Below are positions 18,812 through 30,895 of a stretch of 57,780 nt of DNA, one piece after another. The stretch spans positions 1 through 57,780 of the forward strand of contig JAFSPZ010000036.1 of assembly GCA_017451225.1 (NCBI GenBank), given 5' to 3'. The stretch comes from Muribaculaceae bacterium. GTDB lineage: Bacteria; Bacteroidota; Bacteroidia; Bacteroidales; Muribaculaceae. The notes under the pieces are model-generated. The model was given only the letters and a program-made list of their open reading frames with translations. It had not been told where the DNA came from and made no database searches. The position numbers were made by a program, and so were the translations under genes. Positions within the stretch are counted from its first letter, which is position 1; each line of letters opens with the position of its first letter.

Positions 18812-18893
18812 TGCCCAAGAAAGGACTCGAACCTTCACGCCTTGCGGCACACGCACCTGAAACGTGCGCGTCTACCAATTCCGCCACTTGGGC
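18812..18893 (-). tRNA. tRNA-Leu(CAG)
   Basis: An 82-nt class II tRNA with a long variable arm. The acceptor stem is GCCCAAG paired with CTTGGGC, with A as discriminator. The anticodon stem CACGT/GCGTG encloses the loop TTCAGGT, giving anticodon CAG. The T arm contains GGTTCGAGTCC. CCA is not encoded. A strong terminator follows. Confidence 0.95.
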
Positions 18894-19006
18894 TTTTTGC
18901 GGTTGCAAAGTTACTACTTTTTTTTGAACTGGCAATAAATTTCTTGATTTTTTTCTTAAGGCATCACCAATTCACCTATAAATGAGCGTTTTCCGTTCAC
19001 AAATCG

Positions 19007-20110
19007 TCATTTATCCTTTTCAAAAAGTTTATCGATTTGAACTTTCAAGTGTGGTGGCAGCGGTGGGATGTTGTGAGCCTTCTCATATCGCAGCAGGTCC
19101 TCATAAGACTTGTCTACATCGTTTTCCTTGCGTGTTTGATTGAACTCTTTCTTATCAATGTAGGCAGTCTCGGTGACATAGGATTCAAGGATGAGGATGA
19201 AGTCATGCCCCGATCTTCTTAATCTGCCTTTGGAAATCTGCTGTGTCATCACTAAATCGCCTATCGATGAGTAACCATCTTGATCCATGCGATAAACCTC
19301 AAAGTAGCTGGTCTCTTTTTCTTCTTGTCTTTCAGCAAGTGTAGCCTCCTTTTTCTGTTTCTTTTTCTCGTTTTTCTCTTTTGCTATATCTAGATGTTTT
19401 TTGAAGAGCCAATGGTTAAAAGTCGTGGTTCTTGTTCCTTCTTGTTTGTCTTCATCGATGTAGCCCAGTATCGACACAGAGTCACTTATCACTTTGCGGC
19501 CGGTGGAGTCGGTCGAGATGTTTAAACCAGCCCAATCGCCCTTGTTGCTGGTGACGAGAGCATAGGTCGACATTTTTTGAATCTTGCATCGGTCCTCTAT
19601 TTTGCCTCCAGAAATTGTGTTTATTAAGAATTTAAGGAGTCCTGTATATGCCTTTGAGATGCTCTTGGATTTGGTTTTAATCTTTTGATTAGCATACTCG
19701 TAGGTATTGTCAATGACTCCTGCCCTATAGTAAAGTGGGCCTTCGTCATCAATATAAGTGAGACGGTAATAGGTCTGCACATAGAGCAATTCTTTTGGCT
19801 TTACCTGAACATCGGGAAGGGAGTAACTTATCTCCTCCATTGTCACTACACCGTCGTTCAAGTCGGCGACATTGACCGTTAGGGGTTTGTAAGCGACATG
19901 CGACAAACACAACACATTGTTTCCCTTGGTGTCTTTGAGCAAGCCATCAACATCGGTAACACCAATAAGTGTACCTTGCTCGGTGGTTACTGTCGCATAA
20001 GCCACGGGTACCCCATCGGTATCTTTCACGGTTATTGACTGGGCACATACTTTAACAGCAAAGCCCATCGCAATCACTAAAAACAATAATAATCGTTCCT
20101 TCATAAACAA
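19007..20110 (-). CDS. CarboxypepD_reg-like secreted protein
   Basis: A 367-residue protein (365 if the second Met, at 20104, is used) with a signal peptide ending VCAQ. Residues 25-95 look like a carboxypeptidase regulatory-like beta-sandwich (VPVAYATVTTEQGTLIGVTDVDG). This module is also found at the N-terminus of TonB-dependent receptors, but no plug or barrel follows. The rest is unassigned and includes a highly charged Lys/Glu stretch (about 250-275) that is probably helical. Likely located at the periplasm or outer membrane; its role is unknown. Confidence 0.7.
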   Translation of the reverse strand: MFMKERLLLFLVIAMGFAVKVCAQSITVKDTDGVPVAYATVTTEQGTLIGVTDVDGLLKDTKGNNVLCLSHVAYKPLTVNVADLNDGVVTMEEISYSLPDVQVKPKELLYVQTYYRLTYIDDEGPLYYRAGVIDNTYEYANQKIKTKSKSISKAYTGLLKFLINTISGGKIEDRCKIQKMSTYALVTSNKGDWAGLNISTDSTGRKVISDSVSILGYIDEDKQEGTRTTTFNHWLFKKHLDIAKEKNEKKKQKKEATLAERQEEKETSYFEVYRMDQDGYSSIGDLVMTQQISKGRLRRSGHDFILILESYVTETAYIDKKEFNQTRKENDVDKSYEDLLRYEKAHNIPPLPPHLKVQIDKLFEKDK

Positions 20111-20167
20111 TTAATTATTAATGTGTTTCTTTAAATGATGTTCCAAAAACTTTTTGTGATTTTCTTG

Positions 20168-20201
20168 CAAAAATAAGTATTATCTTTGACTTGCAATCAA
20201 A
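20168..20201 (-). promoter_or_regulatory. putative promoter of the CarboxypepD_reg-like gene
   Basis: On the minus strand TATTTTTG at 20175-20168 is preceded by TTTG at 20201-20198, with a 22-bp spacer. Transcription would start about 55 bases before the gene. Confidence 0.45.
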
Positions 20202-20255
20202 TTCAAATTGAAAAACAACATTTTTTTCTTTAAATATCATTTTTTGCCTCCATTA

Positions 20256-20288
20256 TTGGTGCCGTTGACCCGAAAAGCAGTATCTTTG
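20256..20288 (+). promoter_or_regulatory. promoter of the suf operon
   Basis: TTG at 20256-20258, a 22-bp spacer, then TATCTTTG at 20281-20288. A second TATCTTTG at 20181-20188 could be an additional upstream start. The leader to sufB is about 58 bases. Confidence 0.6.
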
Positions 20289-20350
20289 CAGATTATTTCT
20301 ACTGTTGTGCCGCCAAGCGCAGCAAGTGGAAATTTCTCACAATACTTAAC

Positions 20351-21817
20351 ATGAGCGAAAACAACAATATAAAAAAGAAACAAGACGAGGAGTCGATTAT
20401 CAATCAAGCGGCCACCGAGGAATACCGCTACGGATTTGTGAGCGACTTTGAGACCGATGTTATCCCCAAGGGGCTCAACGAGGACGTGGTGCGCCGTATC
20501 AGCCAGCTCAAGAACGAGCCCGAATGGCTACTGGAGTTCCGCCTCAAGGCGTTCCGCCACTGGCAAACCCTAAAGCTGCCAAAATGGGGCAAGGTGAACA
20601 TGCCCGACATCGACTTCCAGGCCATCAGCTACTATGCCGCACCACAAACCAAGACTGGTGACAAAAAAGAGATTGACCCCGAGTTGAAGAAGACTTTCGA
20701 CAAACTGGGCATCCCTCTCGAGGAGCAAAAGCGCCTGAGCGGCATGGCGGTCGATGCAGTGGTCGACAGCGTGAGCGTGCACACCAGCTATCGTGAACGC
20801 CTCGCCGAGCTGGGAGTGATTTTCTGCTCGATAAGCGAAGCTGTCAAAGACTACCCCGACCTTGTCAAGAAATACATGGGTACTGTGGTGCCTTATACCG
20901 ACAATTTCTTTGCAGCACTCAACTCGGCTGTGTTCAGCGATGGTTCGTTTGTCTATATCCCCAAGGGAGTTAGATGCCCAATGGAGCTGTCGAGCTACTT
21001 CCGCATCAATGCGGCACAGACAGGACAGTTTGAGCGCACTCTCATCGTTGCCGACGATGACAGCTACGTGAGCTATCTTGAGGGTTGTACCGCCCCCATG
21101 CGCGACGAGAACCAGCTGCATGCCGCAATCGTCGAGATTATCGTCGAAGAGCGTGCCGAAGTGAAATACAGCACTGTGCAGAACTGGTATCCTGGCGACA
21201 AAGACGGCAAGGGAGGCATCTACAACCTCGTGACCAAGCGAGGCATATGCCGCGGCGATCACTCCAAGTTGTCATGGACTCAAGTTGAGACCGGTAGTGC
21301 CATCACTTGGAAGTATCCCAGCACCATCCTCAAGGGCAACAATACCGTGGGCGAATTCTACAGCGTGGCACTCACACGCAACTACCAGATGGCCGACACC
21401 GGCACCAAGATGATTCACCTGGGCAAGAATTCCCGTTCCACCATCGTGAGTAAGGGCATCAGCGCAGGGCACAGCGAGAACAGCTACCGAGGCATGGTCA
21501 AAGTCGCACCCGACGCTACCAACTGCCGCAACTACACCCAGTGCGACAGTCTGCTGCTGAGCGACACCAGCGGTGCCCACACCTTCCCCGTGATTGAGGT
21601 TGGCAACGACTCGAGCATCGTCGAGCATGAGGCTACCACAAGCAAAATCAACGAAGACCAAATCTTCTACTGCAACCAGCGCGGCATCAGCACCGAGGAT
21701 GCAGTTGGTCTCATCGTCAACGGCTATGCCCGCGACGTGATGAAGAAGTTGCCCATGGAGTTTGCAGTCGAGGCACAGCGCCTGCTAAGCGTCTCGCTCG
21801 AAGGCAGCGTGGGATAA
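20351..21817 (+). CDS. sufB: Fe-S cluster assembly scaffold subunit SufB
   Basis: SufB is the scaffold on which iron-sulfur clusters are built in the SufBC2D complex. The 488-residue length and segments such as [20 protein letters not shown] and [21 protein letters not shown] are typical of SufB and distinguish it from SufD. It is the first gene of a complete sufBCDS operon, with sufC 62 bases downstream. No sufA or sufE gene is in the window. Confidence 0.96.
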   Translation: MSENNNIKKKQDEESIINQAATEEYRYGFVSDFETDVIPKGLNEDVVRRISQLKNEPEWLLEFRLKAFRHWQTLKLPKWGKVNMPDIDFQAISYYAAPQTKTGDKKEIDPELKKTFDKLGIPLEEQKRLSGMAVDAVVDSVSVHTSYRERLAELGVIFCSISEAVKDYPDLVKKYMGTVVPYTDNFFAALNSAVFSDGSFVYIPKGVRCPMELSSYFRINAAQTGQFERTLIVADDDSYVSYLEGCTAPMRDENQLHAAIVEIIVEERAEVKYSTVQNWYPGDKDGKGGIYNLVTKRGICRGDHSKLSWTQVETGSAITWKYPSTILKGNNTVGEFYSVALTRNYQMADTGTKMIHLGKNSRSTIVSKGISAGHSENSYRGMVKVAPDATNCRNYTQCDSLLLSDTSGAHTFPVIEVGNDSSIVEHEATTSKINEDQIFYCNQRGISTEDAVGLIVNGYARDVMKKLPMEFAVEAQRLLSVSLEGSVG

Positions 21818-21879
21818 TGCACAATAGACAATAATCTCTAGATAATCTAGAATATCTAGAATCAATATAAAAAACGAAA

Positions 21880-22641
21880 ATGTTAGTTATTAAAGATTTA
21901 CATGCCACAATCGAGGGCAAGGAGATATTAAAGGGAGTGAACCTCACCGTTAAGCCTGGCGAGGTGCATGCCATCATGGGACCTAACGGCAGCGGCAAGA
22001 GTACGCTCAGCGCTGTGCTCACAGGCAACCCAGCCTACACCGTAACTGGCGGTGAAGTAGAATTCTATGGAAAAAACCTGCTGGAACTCAGCCCCGAAGA
22101 CCGCGCCCACGAGGGCATCTTCCTGAGTTTCCAGTATCCAGTCGAGATTCCTGGTGTGCTCATGAGCAACTTCATGCGTACTGCCATCAACGAGAAACGC
22201 AAGTACTATGGCGAAGAACCAATGAGCGCTACCGATTTCCTCAAGCTCATGCGAGAGAAACGTGCTGTGGTCGACCTAGACAACAAACTCGCCTCGCGCG
22301 CCGTGAACGAGGGATTCAGCGGTGGTGAGAAAAAGCGCAACGAGATTTTCCAGATGGCGATGCTCGAGCCACGTCTGTCAATCCTCGATGAGACCGACAG
22401 CGGCCTCGATATCGATGCCTTGCGCACCGTTGCCAACGGCGTTAACCGCCTCAAGAGCAAGGACAACGCCACTATCGTCATCACTCACTACCAGCGTTTG
22501 CTCGATTATATCAAGCCCGACCAGGTGCATGTGCTCTACAAGGGACGCATTGTCATGACTGGCGGCCCCGAGCTGGCTCTGGAACTTGAAGAGAAAGGCT
22601 ACGACTGGATTAAGGAACAAGTTGACAACAATCAGCTATGA
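21880..22641 (+). CDS. sufC: Fe-S cluster assembly ATPase SufC
   Basis: SufC is the ABC-type ATPase of the SufBC2D complex. Walker A GPNGSGKST (about 36-44), the SufC-type signature FSGGEKKRNEI and Walker B LSILDETDSGLD are intact. The length of 253 residues is usual. The gap between sufB and sufC carries a small run of TCTAGA palindromes (about 21837-21862) of unknown meaning. The gene overlaps the sufD start by four bases (ATGA), so the two are translationally coupled. Confidence 0.97.
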   Translation: MLVIKDLHATIEGKEILKGVNLTVKPGEVHAIMGPNGSGKSTLSAVLTGNPAYTVTGGEVEFYGKNLLELSPEDRAHEGIFLSFQYPVEIPGVLMSNFMRTAINEKRKYYGEEPMSATDFLKLMREKRAVVDLDNKLASRAVNEGFSGGEKKRNEIFQMAMLEPRLSILDETDSGLDIDALRTVANGVNRLKSKDNATIVITHYQRLLDYIKPDQVHVLYKGRIVMTGGPELALELEEKGYDWIKEQVDNNQL

Positions 22642-23972
22642 ACAATTCGCTCAAGCAATATATAGAACTGCATGACGAGCAACTAGCCGCAATAGAGCGA
22701 CTGGCGCCAGCACCTCTCAACGAGCTACGCAAGAAAGCACGTCAAGCGCTCGACGGTGCCGTGTTGCCACGCAAGGGCAGCGACGACTATGAGGCAACCG
22801 ACCTCAACACTGTGCTAGCGCCCGACTATGGTGTGAACGTCAATCATGTGGACCTGTCGCGAGAGTCTACCACCAAGTTCCGCTGCGAAGTGCCAAACCT
22901 GAGCACATGTCTCTACTATGTGTTCAACGACACCTTCCGCCCAAGCGAGACAGCGGGCAAGAGTGGTGACAATGCCAGCGTTGAGTCGTTCCAAGCAACC
23001 AAGCACCCCGAAGTGCTGGCTAAGCACTACGGCACAGTGGCAAACCTTGACAACTCTTGCACTGCGCTCAACACAATGCTTGCCCAGGACGGAGTACTCA
23101 TCTACATCCCCAAGGGCTCGCACACCACGCGCCCAATACAGATTATCAACGTCTTCGACGCCAATGCTCAACTCATGGCAGTGCGCCGCGTGCTCATCGT
23201 TTTGGAAGACGATGCACAAGCCAAAATTCTCGTGTGCGACCACACCAAGGGTGACAAGCAATATCTGAGCCTTGAGACGGTGGAAATTATCGTTGGTCGC
23301 AATGCCAAACTCGACTACTACCACATGGAGGAGAGCGGCATGGAGACTTCACGCTTGTCTCAACTGTGGGTGCGACAGCATGAGGGCAGCAACGTGCTCA
23401 TCGACGGTATCACGCTCACCAACGGCTACACACGCAACGACTATCACATTGATGTGGACGGCGAGCACTGCGACACTCAACTGTTGGGCATGGCTATCGC
23501 CAGTGGCGAGCAGCACATCGACAACCACACGCTCATCAACCACAACGCACCACGTTGCCAGAGCAACGAGATGTTCAAATATGTGCTCAACGATGACTCG
23601 GTGGGTGCATTTGCCGGCAAGATTCTAGTCAAACCTAACTGTCCCAAGATTGACGCCTATCAGGGCAACCGCAACATTGTGGCCTCGCCCACAGCACGCA
23701 TGTACACCAAGCCACAGCTAGAGATTTACACCGACGACGTGAAATGCTCACACGGCTCTACTGTGGGACAGCTTGACCAAGAGGCTCTCTTCTACATGCA
23801 GACCCGCGGCATATCGCTGCCCGTTGCGCAAAAACTGCTCATGCAAGCATTCATGAGCGACGTTATCGACGGAGTGCGTCTCGACACTCTTCGCGACCGA
23901 CTGCGTCACTTGGTAGAGATGCGACTGAGCGGCGACACTCTCATTTGCGAGAGTTGCGAACTAAAGAAATAA
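22638..23972 (+). CDS. sufD: Fe-S cluster assembly protein SufD
   Basis: SufD partners SufB in the scaffold complex and is needed for iron entry. The 444-residue sequence shares the SufBD core, with conserved patches YIPKGSHTTRPIQI, HCDTQLLGMAIASGEQHIDNHT and CSHGSTVGQLDQEALFYMQTRG. It overlaps sufC at its start and ends 23 bases before the sufS ATG. Confidence 0.95.
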   Translation: MNNSLKQYIELHDEQLAAIERLAPAPLNELRKKARQALDGAVLPRKGSDDYEATDLNTVLAPDYGVNVNHVDLSRESTTKFRCEVPNLSTCLYYVFNDTFRPSETAGKSGDNASVESFQATKHPEVLAKHYGTVANLDNSCTALNTMLAQDGVLIYIPKGSHTTRPIQIINVFDANAQLMAVRRVLIVLEDDAQAKILVCDHTKGDKQYLSLETVEIIVGRNAKLDYYHMEESGMETSRLSQLWVRQHEGSNVLIDGITLTNGYTRNDYHIDVDGEHCDTQLLGMAIASGEQHIDNHTLINHNAPRCQSNEMFKYVLNDDSVGAFAGKILVKPNCPKIDAYQGNRNIVASPTARMYTKPQLEIYTDDVKCSHGSTVGQLDQEALFYMQTRGISLPVAQKLLMQAFMSDVIDGVRLDTLRDRLRHLVEMRLSGDTLICESCELKK

Positions 23973-23995
23973 TCCTTTCTACCACAACAGAAACA

Positions 23996-25204
23996 ATGAA
24001 TATATATCAATTAAGAGAACAGTTCCCCATATTGGAACGAAAAATAGAAGGCAAACCGCTGGTGTATCTCGACAATGCTGCCACGTCGCAAACTCCCAAA
24101 TGCGTCGTCGACACCATCAACGACATGTACTTCAACCACAAGTCTAATGTGCATCGTGGCGTGCACACCATCTCGCAAGAGGCCACCAACATAATGGAGG
24201 CCACGCGCGAAAAGGTGCGCCAATTCATCAACGCCAAGTCTACGAGCGAAATAGTCTTCACACGAGGCACAACCGAGGCTATCAACCTCGTCGCATCATC
24301 TTTCGGCGACAGCCTCTACACTGGCGACGAGATTGTACTCACTGTCATGGAGCACCACAGCAACATCGTGCCTTGGCAGCTATTGCAGCGCAACAAGCGA
24401 CTTAAAATTCATGTTGTCCCCATCGACCGCAACGGCGATCTAGACCTTAATGCCTATGAGGACCTCTTCACCGAGAACATACGCTTTGTGGCTGTCACTC
24501 ATGTATCAAATGTGCTTGGTACTATCAACCCTGTGAAGAAAATGGTTGAGATTGCACACCGCAACGGTGTGCCTGTACTCATTGATGGTGCCCAGGCCGC
24601 TCCACACATGAAAATCGACGTGCAGGACCTTGACGCCGACTTCTACTGCTTCTCTAGCCACAAGATGTATGGACCGGCAGGCATTGGTGTACTTTATGGT
24701 AAGGAGCAGAGGCTCAGTCGCATGGTACCCTACCAGGGCGGTGGCGAGATGATTGGCAATGTCACTTTCGAGAAGACAACTTTTGCCGAACTGCCATTCA
24801 AGTTCGAGGCTGGTACGCCCGACTTTGTGGGAATCGCGGCATTTGGTGCAGCTATCGATTTCATCAACTCGCTTGGCATTGAAAACATAGCCAGTCACGA
24901 GCAACTGCTGCTAGATGCTGCAACAAGCCAACTGATGGAGATAGAAGGCATGCGAATCTTTGGCACAAGCGAGAACAAGGAAGGCGTGATTTCATTCCTA
25001 GTGGGAGACATCAACAGCTATGACATGGGTCTGCTGCTCGACAAGCTTGGCATCGCCGTGCGCACAGGCCACCATTGCGCCCAGCCATTGATGAAGCGCT
25101 TGGGAGTGACTGGCACCGTGCGAGCATCGTTCGCACTCTACAACACCCTCGAGGAAGTCACAGCCTTCACCCAAGCCGTTGCACGTGTCGCCAAGATGTT
25201 CTAA
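23996..25204 (+). CDS. sufS: SufS-type cysteine desulfurase
   Basis: SufS removes sulfur from cysteine as a persulfide and feeds the SufBCD scaffold. The PLP lysine lies in SSHKMYGPAGIG and the catalytic cysteine in RTGHHCAQPLM, the group II (SufS) form. I start at the ATG at 23996 (MNIYQLREQFPIL); a longer frame from 23945 would overlap sufD and add 17 residues with no family support. It is the last gene of the suf operon and is followed by a terminator. Confidence 0.95.
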   Translation: MNIYQLREQFPILERKIEGKPLVYLDNAATSQTPKCVVDTINDMYFNHKSNVHRGVHTISQEATNIMEATREKVRQFINAKSTSEIVFTRGTTEAINLVASSFGDSLYTGDEIVLTVMEHHSNIVPWQLLQRNKRLKIHVVPIDRNGDLDLNAYEDLFTENIRFVAVTHVSNVLGTINPVKKMVEIAHRNGVPVLIDGAQAAPHMKIDVQDLDADFYCFSSHKMYGPAGIGVLYGKEQRLSRMVPYQGGGEMIGNVTFEKTTFAELPFKFEAGTPDFVGIAAFGAAIDFINSLGIENIASHEQLLLDAATSQLMEIEGMRIFGTSENKEGVISFLVGDINSYDMGLLLDKLGIAVRTGHHCAQPLMKRLGVTGTVRASFALYNTLEEVTAFTQAVARVAKMF

Positions 25205-25227
25205 TCACAACACATAAAAAAACGAAT

Positions 25228-25256
25228 AAACCAGTTCTCATCGAGCTGGTTTTTCT
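25228..25256 (+). terminator. terminator of the suf operon
   Basis: AAACCAG (25228-25234) pairs with CTGGTTT (25246-25252), with a CTC/GAG inner stem, followed by more T residues. Confidence 0.8.
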
Positions 25257-25351
25257 ATTCTAAATAGGGTATATTTCTTAAAATCTGAATGTTAAAATAC
25301 AAGAAAAGCCAAAAATACCTTAAACATAACCACAAGCTCAATCTTTTTTTG

Positions 25352-25359
25352 TACCTTTG
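25352..25359 (+). promoter_or_regulatory. -7 box of the phosphatase gene
   Basis: TACCTTTG fits the -7 form. No -33 box is recognisable. It lies 26 bases before the proposed TTG start, which supports that start. Confidence 0.55.
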
Positions 25360-25385
25360 CACCCAATTATTACAATACGAGTATT

Positions 25386-26567
25386 TTGAAGAGAACAATC
25401 ACATATATCCTTACCGCCATTTTCATGTTTGTGACATTGGCGGCAAACGCGCAAGATTTCTTCAAGGATGGTCTTATAAATCAAGACTATCAAATCATCG
25501 ATATAGAAAACAATGGCGTAAAAGGATTTATTGATGACCGCACCTATGACATCCCTGAAATTGTCAGTGATTATAGCCACAGCATCGTAAGGAAGTATAG
25601 CAAAGGATTTCCATCAAGACCTATGGGTATTATGATTAGATGGAAGTCATCTACTCCTGTTGAGGAGATCTCTTCGCTTGTGGTGTCGGTTGTGGAATCG
25701 GACTTGCCGAAAAATGAGATATACTTTGACAATGGAAAAGAAAGGGTCAAGCGCTATTACCCTGCTACCAACAGCAAGGAGTATTTACTGTGCAACATGT
25801 GCCCGCAGAAGTATTGCTACTATAAAGTGGAGGAGGTTCTCAATAACGGACAACGAGTTCTAGTCAGAAGAGGCAAGTTTTTCACCGAAGGACAAGTAAG
25901 AATGCTTCGTGTTGACGGCATGGTCAATGTGAGAGACTTCGGAGGATGGCACACCACATTTGGCCGACCTGTGCTCTACGGAAGGATATTTCGTGGAAAC
26001 CGACCCGAAGGCATCACTTCTACTGGCAGAAACGACTTTGTGAAAAACGAACGCATAACTGCCGACCTCGACCTTCGTGGAAAGAACCTTTCAAAGTCGC
26101 CTTTGGGACCACTTAGTGAGGTGGAGTACTACTGCACCAACAATCAGCGCTACAAGCTGGCTCTCACAAGTAGCACGTCGGCACTGGCCAAAGATTTAAA
26201 CATCATTGCCGACGTACTTAGCCGAGGCGGCAACGTGTTTCTACATTGCAATCATGGCATGAACCGAGCTGGAACACTCTCGTTTCTAATAGAGGGCATA
26301 CTTGGCCTCAATGAGGCCGATCTCACTCGAGACTACGAGCTCTCGTCGTTTGCCTATGGTTCATCACGTTCCAGCACATATGGCGACATGCTTCCTTACA
26401 TTCGTTCCTATGGCTCACGCGATGATAACTTGACACAATGCTTCTATAATTATGCGCGCAGCATTGGCGTTTCAGAAAAAACCCTCGACACCATTCGTTG
26501 CGAAATGCTTGGAATGCTTCCCGACGACCCACTAATCCTTGATGCGCACAGGACAAAGAAAAATTAA
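25386..26567 (+). CDS. secreted tyrosine-phosphatase family protein with TTG start
   Basis: A 393-residue protein. The signal peptide MKRTITYILTAIFMFVTLAA is complete only if translation begins at the TTG codon at 25386; the first in-frame ATG (codon 13) would cut it in half. The C-terminal half (about 180-390) is a Y_phosphatase3-type domain: VNVRDFGGW near the start and the P-loop HCNHGMNRAG, a full Cx5R motif with the usual following Gly. Such enzymes may act on phosphotyrosine or on inositol phosphates; the exported location favours a dietary or surface substrate, which is inference. The N-terminal 160 residues are not recognised. Confidence 0.82.
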   Translation: MKRTITYILTAIFMFVTLAANAQDFFKDGLINQDYQIIDIENNGVKGFIDDRTYDIPEIVSDYSHSIVRKYSKGFPSRPMGIMIRWKSSTPVEEISSLVVSVVESDLPKNEIYFDNGKERVKRYYPATNSKEYLLCNMCPQKYCYYKVEEVLNNGQRVLVRRGKFFTEGQVRMLRVDGMVNVRDFGGWHTTFGRPVLYGRIFRGNRPEGITSTGRNDFVKNERITADLDLRGKNLSKSPLGPLSEVEYYCTNNQRYKLALTSSTSALAKDLNIIADVLSRGGNVFLHCNHGMNRAGTLSFLIEGILGLNEADLTRDYELSSFAYGSSRSSTYGDMLPYIRSYGSRDDNLTQCFYNYARSIGVSEKTLDTIRCEMLGMLPDDPLILDAHRTKKN

Positions 26568-26670
26568 AGAATTAATCATCTATATAGAACCTACAAACAA
26601 GGCAACAAAAGAGTTTTAGCAAGAATGGAATTGCACGAATTGCTTGTTATTGAAAAAACGACTATTGAGC

Positions 26671-28611
26671 ATGAAACTTAGTTATTATTATTTTGCATTT
26701 ATTATTACAGCAATACTGCTTGTTTCCTGCCACCGTGCCAACAGCAGCGAGCAAGAAGACTTCAGCAACGAGCTCGATCCTCCCGTGTGGACGTTCGACA
26801 CCGACGACGTGGAATTGGGAACTACCGACTTCTACACCTTCGATATCGAGCGTGACTACTCTAAATTGAACGAAAGATTGTATAAGGATCCTTCTAAAAA
26901 GATGTATGTTGAGAACTCCGAGTTCAATGATTCAATCGACATCACCTATAATGGAGACAAAGCTACAGTTACTTGTAGTAAGGCTTCGGGAGCATCGGTA
27001 ATGACCGATGGTGCTCACGTAATCATTAATACCACCAAGGATGTAGCATGCAACGTTAAGGGCAACTCACAAAACGGCTCTCTGAAAATTGTTGGAGAAA
27101 ACAAAGTACGCATCAACCTGAAGGGGTTGAACCTAAAGAACCTTAAAGGACCTGCCATCAGCAATCAATCCAAAAATCTCTGCTTTATAGTCACTGATGC
27201 GCAATCGTTATTGAGCGACGACAGCACTTACGTTGAAGCTGCAACCGAAGGTGAAAAGCTTAATGGCTGCATTTGCAGCCGAGGGTCACTTTCTATCAGC
27301 GGAAAGGCCCCATTGAAGATTATTGCCAATGGTGCCGATGCCATCCATTCAGGCAAGACCATCTTTGTGCGTCGCGGCTCCAACATCGACATCGAATCTA
27401 ATGCCGCCAGCGCTATCAAAGCAAAGAACAAAGTGAAAATCGAAGGTGGCATGATCAACATCAATTCAACTGGACGTGGTGGTCATGGCATCGCAGCCAA
27501 GGAGGAGGTACTCATTTCTGGTGGACGCACCACAATCATTAGCAATACCGGAGCTGGTAAGGACGGGAAGAACTCACGAGGAATTAAAAGCGACAGTCTT
27601 GTGACTATCGATGGTGGCATAGTACGCATCAAGGAGTCTTCCATTGGAGGCAAGGGCATACGTGCAGGACACAAGTTCTATGCCAAAAACTGTATTGTCG
27701 ATGTTCTCACCTTTGGCAACGACGATAAGGCCACAGGCAGCAAAAACCGAGGCATTAAAGCCGTTGATGAATTAAGAATCGACAGTGCTAGAGTGCGTGT
27801 TCGCACCGAGAATGGATGGAACGAAGGTCTCTCGTGCCGCTATAAGATTATGATAAATAACAGCCTTGTGGAATTGAAATCTCGAGATGACGCCATTAGT
27901 GCCGGCGAAAAGAATCAAGCCGACATCGAAATCAACAACTCTCGTGTTTATGCCGATTCAGGCATGGATTCTATGGATTCTAATGGAACTATACACATAA
28001 ACAGTGGACTGATTTTTGTCACTGCTCACAGTCACCTGTGCAGAGGTCTTGATTGCGACTTAAAGCTCCAGATTGGGCCCGAAGCTACTGTAGTAAGCCT
28101 TGGACAACAATATACACCTCCCACTCCCAGTCTGCTTAAGAGTCCTGTTTGTCTTGTTACACGACCACTCCGCGACAAGCAGTTCTGTTTATCAACAACA
28201 GGAAAAGAAGACAACATGGTTAGTTTCAACTTACCAACGGTACACTTTTTCGACTCAGGACTCGTAGTATTGCTCAGCATCCCTGAGTTCAAGCAGAACG
28301 TCTCTTATGACTTCTGCAATAGAGCCGATGTCAAACCTAAGCACACTTTCCATGGGCTCATGATTGGCGGAACAGCAACCAACAAGTCGGTTGCCGTGAA
28401 ACACACGTTTGCCAAGGATTACAACAACTTTGCAGACCCTGTTCCCAAACCAATTCCTGCTGGCATGGCCAAAGGTGGAGCAGCTACCACCACTGCCAAT
28501 GCTGCCACTGGTAAAACCACAACAACTACCAGCGACACTCAAAACAACACTCCAGCTAAGCCTAAGGCCAAAGCTAAAAATACCCAAGCTCAAGGTCAAA
28601 CCCAAGTATAA
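26671..28611 (+). CDS. beta-helix carbohydrate-binding-type lipoprotein (Cthe_2159-like)
   Basis: I start at the ATG at 26671, which gives a signal peptide ending in the lipobox LVSC; the frame is open to a TTG at 26644 but that would place a basic leader before it. The roughly 646-residue protein has many short beta-strand repeats (VKIEGGMININSTGRGGHGI, LVTIDGGIVRIKESS and similar), as expected for a right-handed beta-helix, and resembles the Cthe_2159/DUF4353 carbohydrate-binding family. The C-terminus is a low-complexity Thr/Ala/Lys tail of about 55 residues. Probably displayed on the cell surface. It may share a transcript with the phosphatase gene about 100 bases upstream. Confidence 0.75.
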   Translation: MKLSYYYFAFIITAILLVSCHRANSSEQEDFSNELDPPVWTFDTDDVELGTTDFYTFDIERDYSKLNERLYKDPSKKMYVENSEFNDSIDITYNGDKATVTCSKASGASVMTDGAHVIINTTKDVACNVKGNSQNGSLKIVGENKVRINLKGLNLKNLKGPAISNQSKNLCFIVTDAQSLLSDDSTYVEAATEGEKLNGCICSRGSLSISGKAPLKIIANGADAIHSGKTIFVRRGSNIDIESNAASAIKAKNKVKIEGGMININSTGRGGHGIAAKEEVLISGGRTTIISNTGAGKDGKNSRGIKSDSLVTIDGGIVRIKESSIGGKGIRAGHKFYAKNCIVDVLTFGNDDKATGSKNRGIKAVDELRIDSARVRVRTENGWNEGLSCRYKIMINNSLVELKSRDDAISAGEKNQADIEINNSRVYADSGMDSMDSNGTIHINSGLIFVTAHSHLCRGLDCDLKLQIGPEATVVSLGQQYTPPTPSLLKSPVCLVTRPLRDKQFCLSTTGKEDNMVSFNLPTVHFFDSGLVVLLSIPEFKQNVSYDFCNRADVKPKHTFHGLMIGGTATNKSVAVKHTFAKDYNNFADPVPKPIPAGMAKGGAATTTANAATGKTTTTTSDTQNNTPAKPKAKAKNTQAQGQTQV

Positions 28612-28625
28612 TATTAAGACACAAT

Positions 28626-28661
28626 AAAAAAGCCAGTATCCTGATGGGTACTGGCTTTTTT
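28626..28661. terminator. two-way terminator between the lipoprotein gene and gyrB
   Basis: AAAAAAGCCAGTA with a 4-base loop region and its reverse complement, flanked by A and T runs. It can stop transcription of both convergent genes. Confidence 0.92.
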
Positions 28662-28685
28662 AGTTTCGTTACGAACTATCGACTA

Positions 28686-30704
<2,019 letters not shown>

Positions 30705-30880
30705 TCAGGTAGCACAAAAGTCAACCAAAACCCTGATTAGCAAATAATTACATACACTCAAGCAACTCATATTGTTATAGTGCCGTAAAAACATACAAAG
30801 ATACAAAAAAATGGCTTACAAACCACCCATTTAAATCATAAAAAAAGTGAATATTTTAGTAGAAAAACAAACTTATTTCC

Positions 30881-30888
30881 TACATTTG
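30881..30888 (+). promoter_or_regulatory. -7 box only eight bases before the DUF6377 start codon
   Basis: TACATTTG matches the -7 form. Transcription would start at about 30892-30896, while the ATG is at 30896, so the mRNA would have almost no leader. A -33 box is not clear. Confidence 0.5.
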
Positions 30889-30895
30889 CACTATC

